DNA from: Pseudohalocynthiibacter aestuariivivens
GTDB lineage: Bacteria > Pseudomonadota > Alphaproteobacteria > Rhodobacterales > Rhodobacteraceae
NCBI RefSeq assembly: GCF_011040495.1
Contig: NZ_CP049037.1
Location: forward strand, 2,542,001 to 2,606,000
Direction: 5' to 3'
Length of the DNA: 64,000 nt
Below the pieces are notes generated by a model. That model made no database searches, had not been told where the DNA came from, and saw nothing but the letters and a program-made list of their open reading frames with translations. Shown here piece after piece: positions 61,558 to 64,000 of this stretch. The translations under genes were made by a program, and so were the position numbers. Position 1 is the first letter of the stretch, and each line of letters begins with the position of its first letter.

Positions 61558-61985
61558 ATGCGCTTTGGAGATACTCTAGCTTCCGAGCATGATCACGATC
61601 CGGTCACGGCCATTCCAACCCAGCGCCCTATCGCGAGGATCGGAACCCGAGGCGTAGGGGGCTTTACGTTTTGCCTGTTTAGTTCGGCGTTCGCGCAGCC
61701 GATGGGCGTGACATTTTCGGATGAGGATGAGAGGGGGCGACGAATACCAACTGGCCCGGCTGACCAAGGCGGACTTCGTGGAAATCGATGTGCCCTTTGT
61801 GGCAGACGTGCCTTGCGTATTTCGAATGCGCCACGCTGCCCGCGAAATGGAAAGCGGAACGCCCGGCCCGCAGGTATTGTGACGAGACCGACAACCGGTT
61901 CAGCCCAGATGACGGCGTCGTGCGGATGACGCTTCGGGCTGTGCCAGTGCCGACAGACATTGCAGAAACGAGGACGAAACTGACT
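61558..61985 (+). pseudogene. Decayed gene remnant upstream of the BKACE gene
   Basis: A strong AAAGGAGGA site precedes ATG 61558, but that frame has little family look and stops at 61929. From about 61720 another frame reads EYQLARLTKADFVEIDVPFV with high GC at third positions, and from about 61815 a third reads YFECATLPAKWKAERPARRY and then CDETDNRFSPDDGVVRMTLR. This looks like one protein broken by a frameshift near 61810 and by an internal deletion. The last frame runs without a stop into the BKACE gene. I could not assign a family. The region may still serve as the leader of the BKACE transcript. Confidence 0.5.
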
Positions 61986-62819
61986 ATGAACAACCCATGC
62001 ATCATCTGTGTCGCGATCACTGGCTCAGTGCCGCAGAAATCCGACAACCCGGCCGTGCCGATTACCGTCGAGGAACAGGTCGAGTCGACCCAAGAGGCCT
62101 TCGAGGCCGGTGCCTCCATCGCCCATTGCCATGTCCGCACGGAAGACGGCACGCCGACCTCCGACCCCGAACGTTTCGCCTTGCTGAAAGAGGGCATTGA
62201 AAAGCGATGCCCCGGCATAATCATCCAGTTCTCCACCGGTGGTCGTTCGGGCGCGGGGCAGGCGCGGGGCGGCATGCTGCACCTGAAGCCGGATATGGCT
62301 TCGCTCTCGGTGGGCTCCAACAACTTCCCCACCCGCGTCTACGAAAACCCGCCGGACCTCGTTCACTGGTTGGCGTGTGAAATGCGCAAATACGAGGTTG
62401 TCCCGGAAATCGAGGCCTTCGACCTCAGCCATATTCTTCAGGCGATCCGGCTCCACAGCGAGGGTAAGTTTTACGGTTCGCTCTACGTCCAGTTCGTGAT
62501 GGGCGTGAAGAACGCCATGCCCGCCGACAGGGAAGTTTTTGATTTTTATGTTGAAACGATAAAGAGCCGCGCCCCCGACGCGCAATGGTGCGCCGCTGGG
62601 ATCGGGCCAAACCAGATCGTCGTGAACGAATGGGCCATCGCGGCGGGTGGCCATACCCGCACCGGGCTTGAGGACAACGTGCGCCTCGACCGCGAAACGC
62701 TGGCGCCCTCGAACGCCGCCCTCGTTCGGCGCACTGTCGAGGTCTGCGAGAAATACGACCGCCCGGTTGCCACTCCCGCCGAGGCCCGCAAGATACTGGG
62801 GTTGCCGATGCCGACGTGA
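61986..62819 (+). CDS. BKACE family beta-keto acid cleavage enzyme (DUF849)
   Basis: The 277-residue TIM-barrel enzyme has the metal motif HCHVR (H47, H49), a QFSTGGRSG loop and IAAGGHTRTGLEDNVRL near residue 225, all typical of beta-keto acid cleavage enzymes. They convert a beta-keto acid with acetyl-CoA into acetoacetate and a new CoA ester; known substrates include 3-keto-5-aminohexanoate and 3-dehydrocarnitine. The start ATG 61986 was chosen because MNNPCIICVAITGS is the usual family start, although the frame is open upstream. It lies beyond the remnant at 61558 and is probably controlled from the operator at 61477. Confidence 0.87.
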   Translation: MNNPCIICVAITGSVPQKSDNPAVPITVEEQVESTQEAFEAGASIAHCHVRTEDGTPTSDPERFALLKEGIEKRCPGIIIQFSTGGRSGAGQARGGMLHLKPDMASLSVGSNNFPTRVYENPPDLVHWLACEMRKYEVVPEIEAFDLSHILQAIRLHSEGKFYGSLYVQFVMGVKNAMPADREVFDFYVETIKSRAPDAQWCAAGIGPNQIVVNEWAIAAGGHTRTGLEDNVRLDRETLAPSNAALVRRTVEVCEKYDRPVATPAEARKILGLPMPT

Positions 62820-63374
62820 GACCCGGCGTCACCAGTTCAAGCCCATACGCTTTCTCGGACACGCGGATTCGATTTCCATTCTCAAAGGAGCGGCTGCCTG
62901 TCGAAGCAAACGCTCCAAAGGGATTGTGCAAGTGATGGCACCGGATCGGCCGTGATCTGTCGGTAATCCGGGGTGGATACAGCCATTCGTCGCAACTGTC
63001 AGAGAGAAACAAGCGGCAGTTCACCGCTCCTTTGACCATTCCGTTGATGCTGCACTATGCATAAAGGTCAGCGATGCGCGGGAAGACCGACGGTTAGCAT
63101 GATGCCCTTGACCGACCGGATGGCGTAAAGGGGATCGCCAAAACGGTGAGAAATTCGCTGGAAACGGACCCGATAACGCCTCAGACTGCCCTCAAGTTGT
63201 AACGCCGTCGCAGCCGAAGGCGTTGATCAGAGGTTCCTTAGAGTCTGGTATCATTGATTTTCAAAGCCAGAACAGGACGGTTGCAGCGCGAGCGATTGCT
63301 GACAGAAATATTATGGGACATCGGTCATTGCGCACTAAAATGGGTCGCCAGACTCTGAGCCCGAACATCTGACC
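62820..63374. other. 555-base region without recognisable genes
   Basis: No coding frame with a family look is seen on either strand. The region lies between the BKACE gene and a convergent LysR gene. No transposase or clear terminal repeat was identified. Confidence 0.5.
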
Positions 63375-64000
63375 TCATGGTATGAAGCCAGTAACATTCG
63401 CCGAGGAAAATATCCGCTCAGATTCAGGAAGCTTGTTCACTTCTTCACGCATTATACTAAGAAAGCTCTGTTCGGTTGCGCTGGGCCGGACCTTGGTGTT
63501 GGTGATGAGATAGACGTCGATCGGCATCACATCCTCGAAAGGAGGCAGCGGCCACAGACGACCGTCCCGCACATCGCGAGCCGCGATCTGTACCGGAATT
63601 GCTCCGATTCCGAGGCCAGACACCACCATGCGGCGCAACTCATCAAGGGTGTTGGCTACGCCAACGAAGGGAGACGCAAATCCCACTTCTTCGGACAGAT
63701 CAGTGATAGATTTCAGTGAATCCGACAGTACAGCGGTTTGATAGGCGATGGCAGTGTGTCCGCGTAGGTCGTCAATCTTTAGCCCCTTTTTACCAAAAAG
63801 AGGGTGAGATGGTCCGCAATAAAAAGCGCAGTACTCTTTGAATAGATGGAAATAGTCAAAATCATCGCGTTTGGTCGCCGCAGGACAAATCCCAAAGTGA
63901 ATGATTTTGTTGCTGAGTGACAAGATGAGTTCTGGCCCGTTCATGACAGTGCTGCTCAACGTTGCCTTTGGGTGCATGCGATGAAAGTGGCTGAGTGCTG
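63375..64000 (-). CDS. LysR family regulator, 5' part outside window
   Basis: The frame is open through 64000, so only the effector-binding half (about 208 codons) is visible. It has SLSNKIIHFGICPAATKRDD, PSHPLFGKKGLKIDDLRGHT and MVVSGLGIGAIPVQIAARDV, the usual order of the LysR effector domain. The helix-turn-helix must lie beyond the window edge. It faces the BKACE gene convergently and probably regulates a gene beyond the window. Confidence 0.8.
   Translation of the reverse strand, partial: ALSHFHRMHPKATLSSTVMNGPELILSLSNKIIHFGICPAATKRDDFDYFHLFKEYCAFYCGPSHPLFGKKGLKIDDLRGHTAIAYQTAVLSDSLKSITDLSEEVGFASPFVGVANTLDELRRMVVSGLGIGAIPVQIAARDVRDGRLWPLPPFEDVMPIDVYLITNTKVRPSATEQSFLSIMREEVNKLPESERIFSSANVTGFIP

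Overview
The window looks like chromosomal DNA of an alphaproteobacterium of the Rhodobacterales (Roseobacter/Paracoccus group). The evidence is high GC with tightly packed, overlapping operons, a TRAP transporter, a Zur/ZnuABC module, a GltBD glutamate synthase, a BKACE enzyme, a HU gene, and intergenic palindromes of kinds I associate with roseobacters. This assignment is inference from gene content; no rRNA is present to confirm it.

Layout. 1-6529: end of a glycosyltransferase pair, an SDR-type epimerase, a VOC protein, AMP nucleosidase (amn), HU and an EamA exporter. 6572-16421: a minus-strand block with a LivFGMH-type ABC transporter (no binding protein seen) followed by five translationally coupled genes: FAD subunit, fused Fe-S/Mo hydroxylase, 6-hydroxynicotinate-reductase-like Fe-S enzyme, UPF0280 protein and a DUF1185 protein. 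This resembles a poorly characterised pathway for an N-heteroaromatic or related compound. 16532-19606: zinc uptake (znuA divergent from zur-znuC-znuB) with a clear Zur box. 19639-23743: RND efflux pump. 24107-33779: IclR and RpiR regulators, then an N-formylglutamate-amidohydrolase-like enzyme, a TRAP transporter, a glutamine-synthetase-like ligase, an aldehyde dehydrogenase and an Fe-dependent alcohol dehydrogenase. This suggests uptake and gamma-glutamylation-based breakdown of an amine or amino alcohol. 33886-41391: gltB and gltD on the minus strand, separated by two GFA-family genes and one DUF gene. 41538-43451: uppP and an NDUFA9-like protein. 43606-43691: tRNA-Leu(CAG).

Downstream of the tRNA, after about 1 kb without recognisable genes, lies a catabolic island (44684-62819). 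It holds an aldehyde and an alcohol dehydrogenase, a polyamine-type ABC transporter, an HMG-CoA-lyase-like enzyme lacking the usual catalytic Cys, two crotonases, a family III CoA-transferase, an acyl-CoA synthetase, a nitronate monooxygenase, a histone-deacetylase-like amidohydrolase, a MarR regulator, a class III aminotransferase, a LysR regulator and a BKACE enzyme. Three promoter regions of the island share the same inverted repeat (ATATNGTTG-N7-CAACNATAT, two near-perfect copies and one weaker), probably the operator of the MarR protein. The substrate is unknown; an imported amine or amide that becomes a CoA-activated acid after amide cleavage, transamination and oxidation fits the content. 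This island is the best candidate for an undescribed system in the window.

The window ends in a LysR gene whose start is outside. The first gene is likewise cut at its 5' end.
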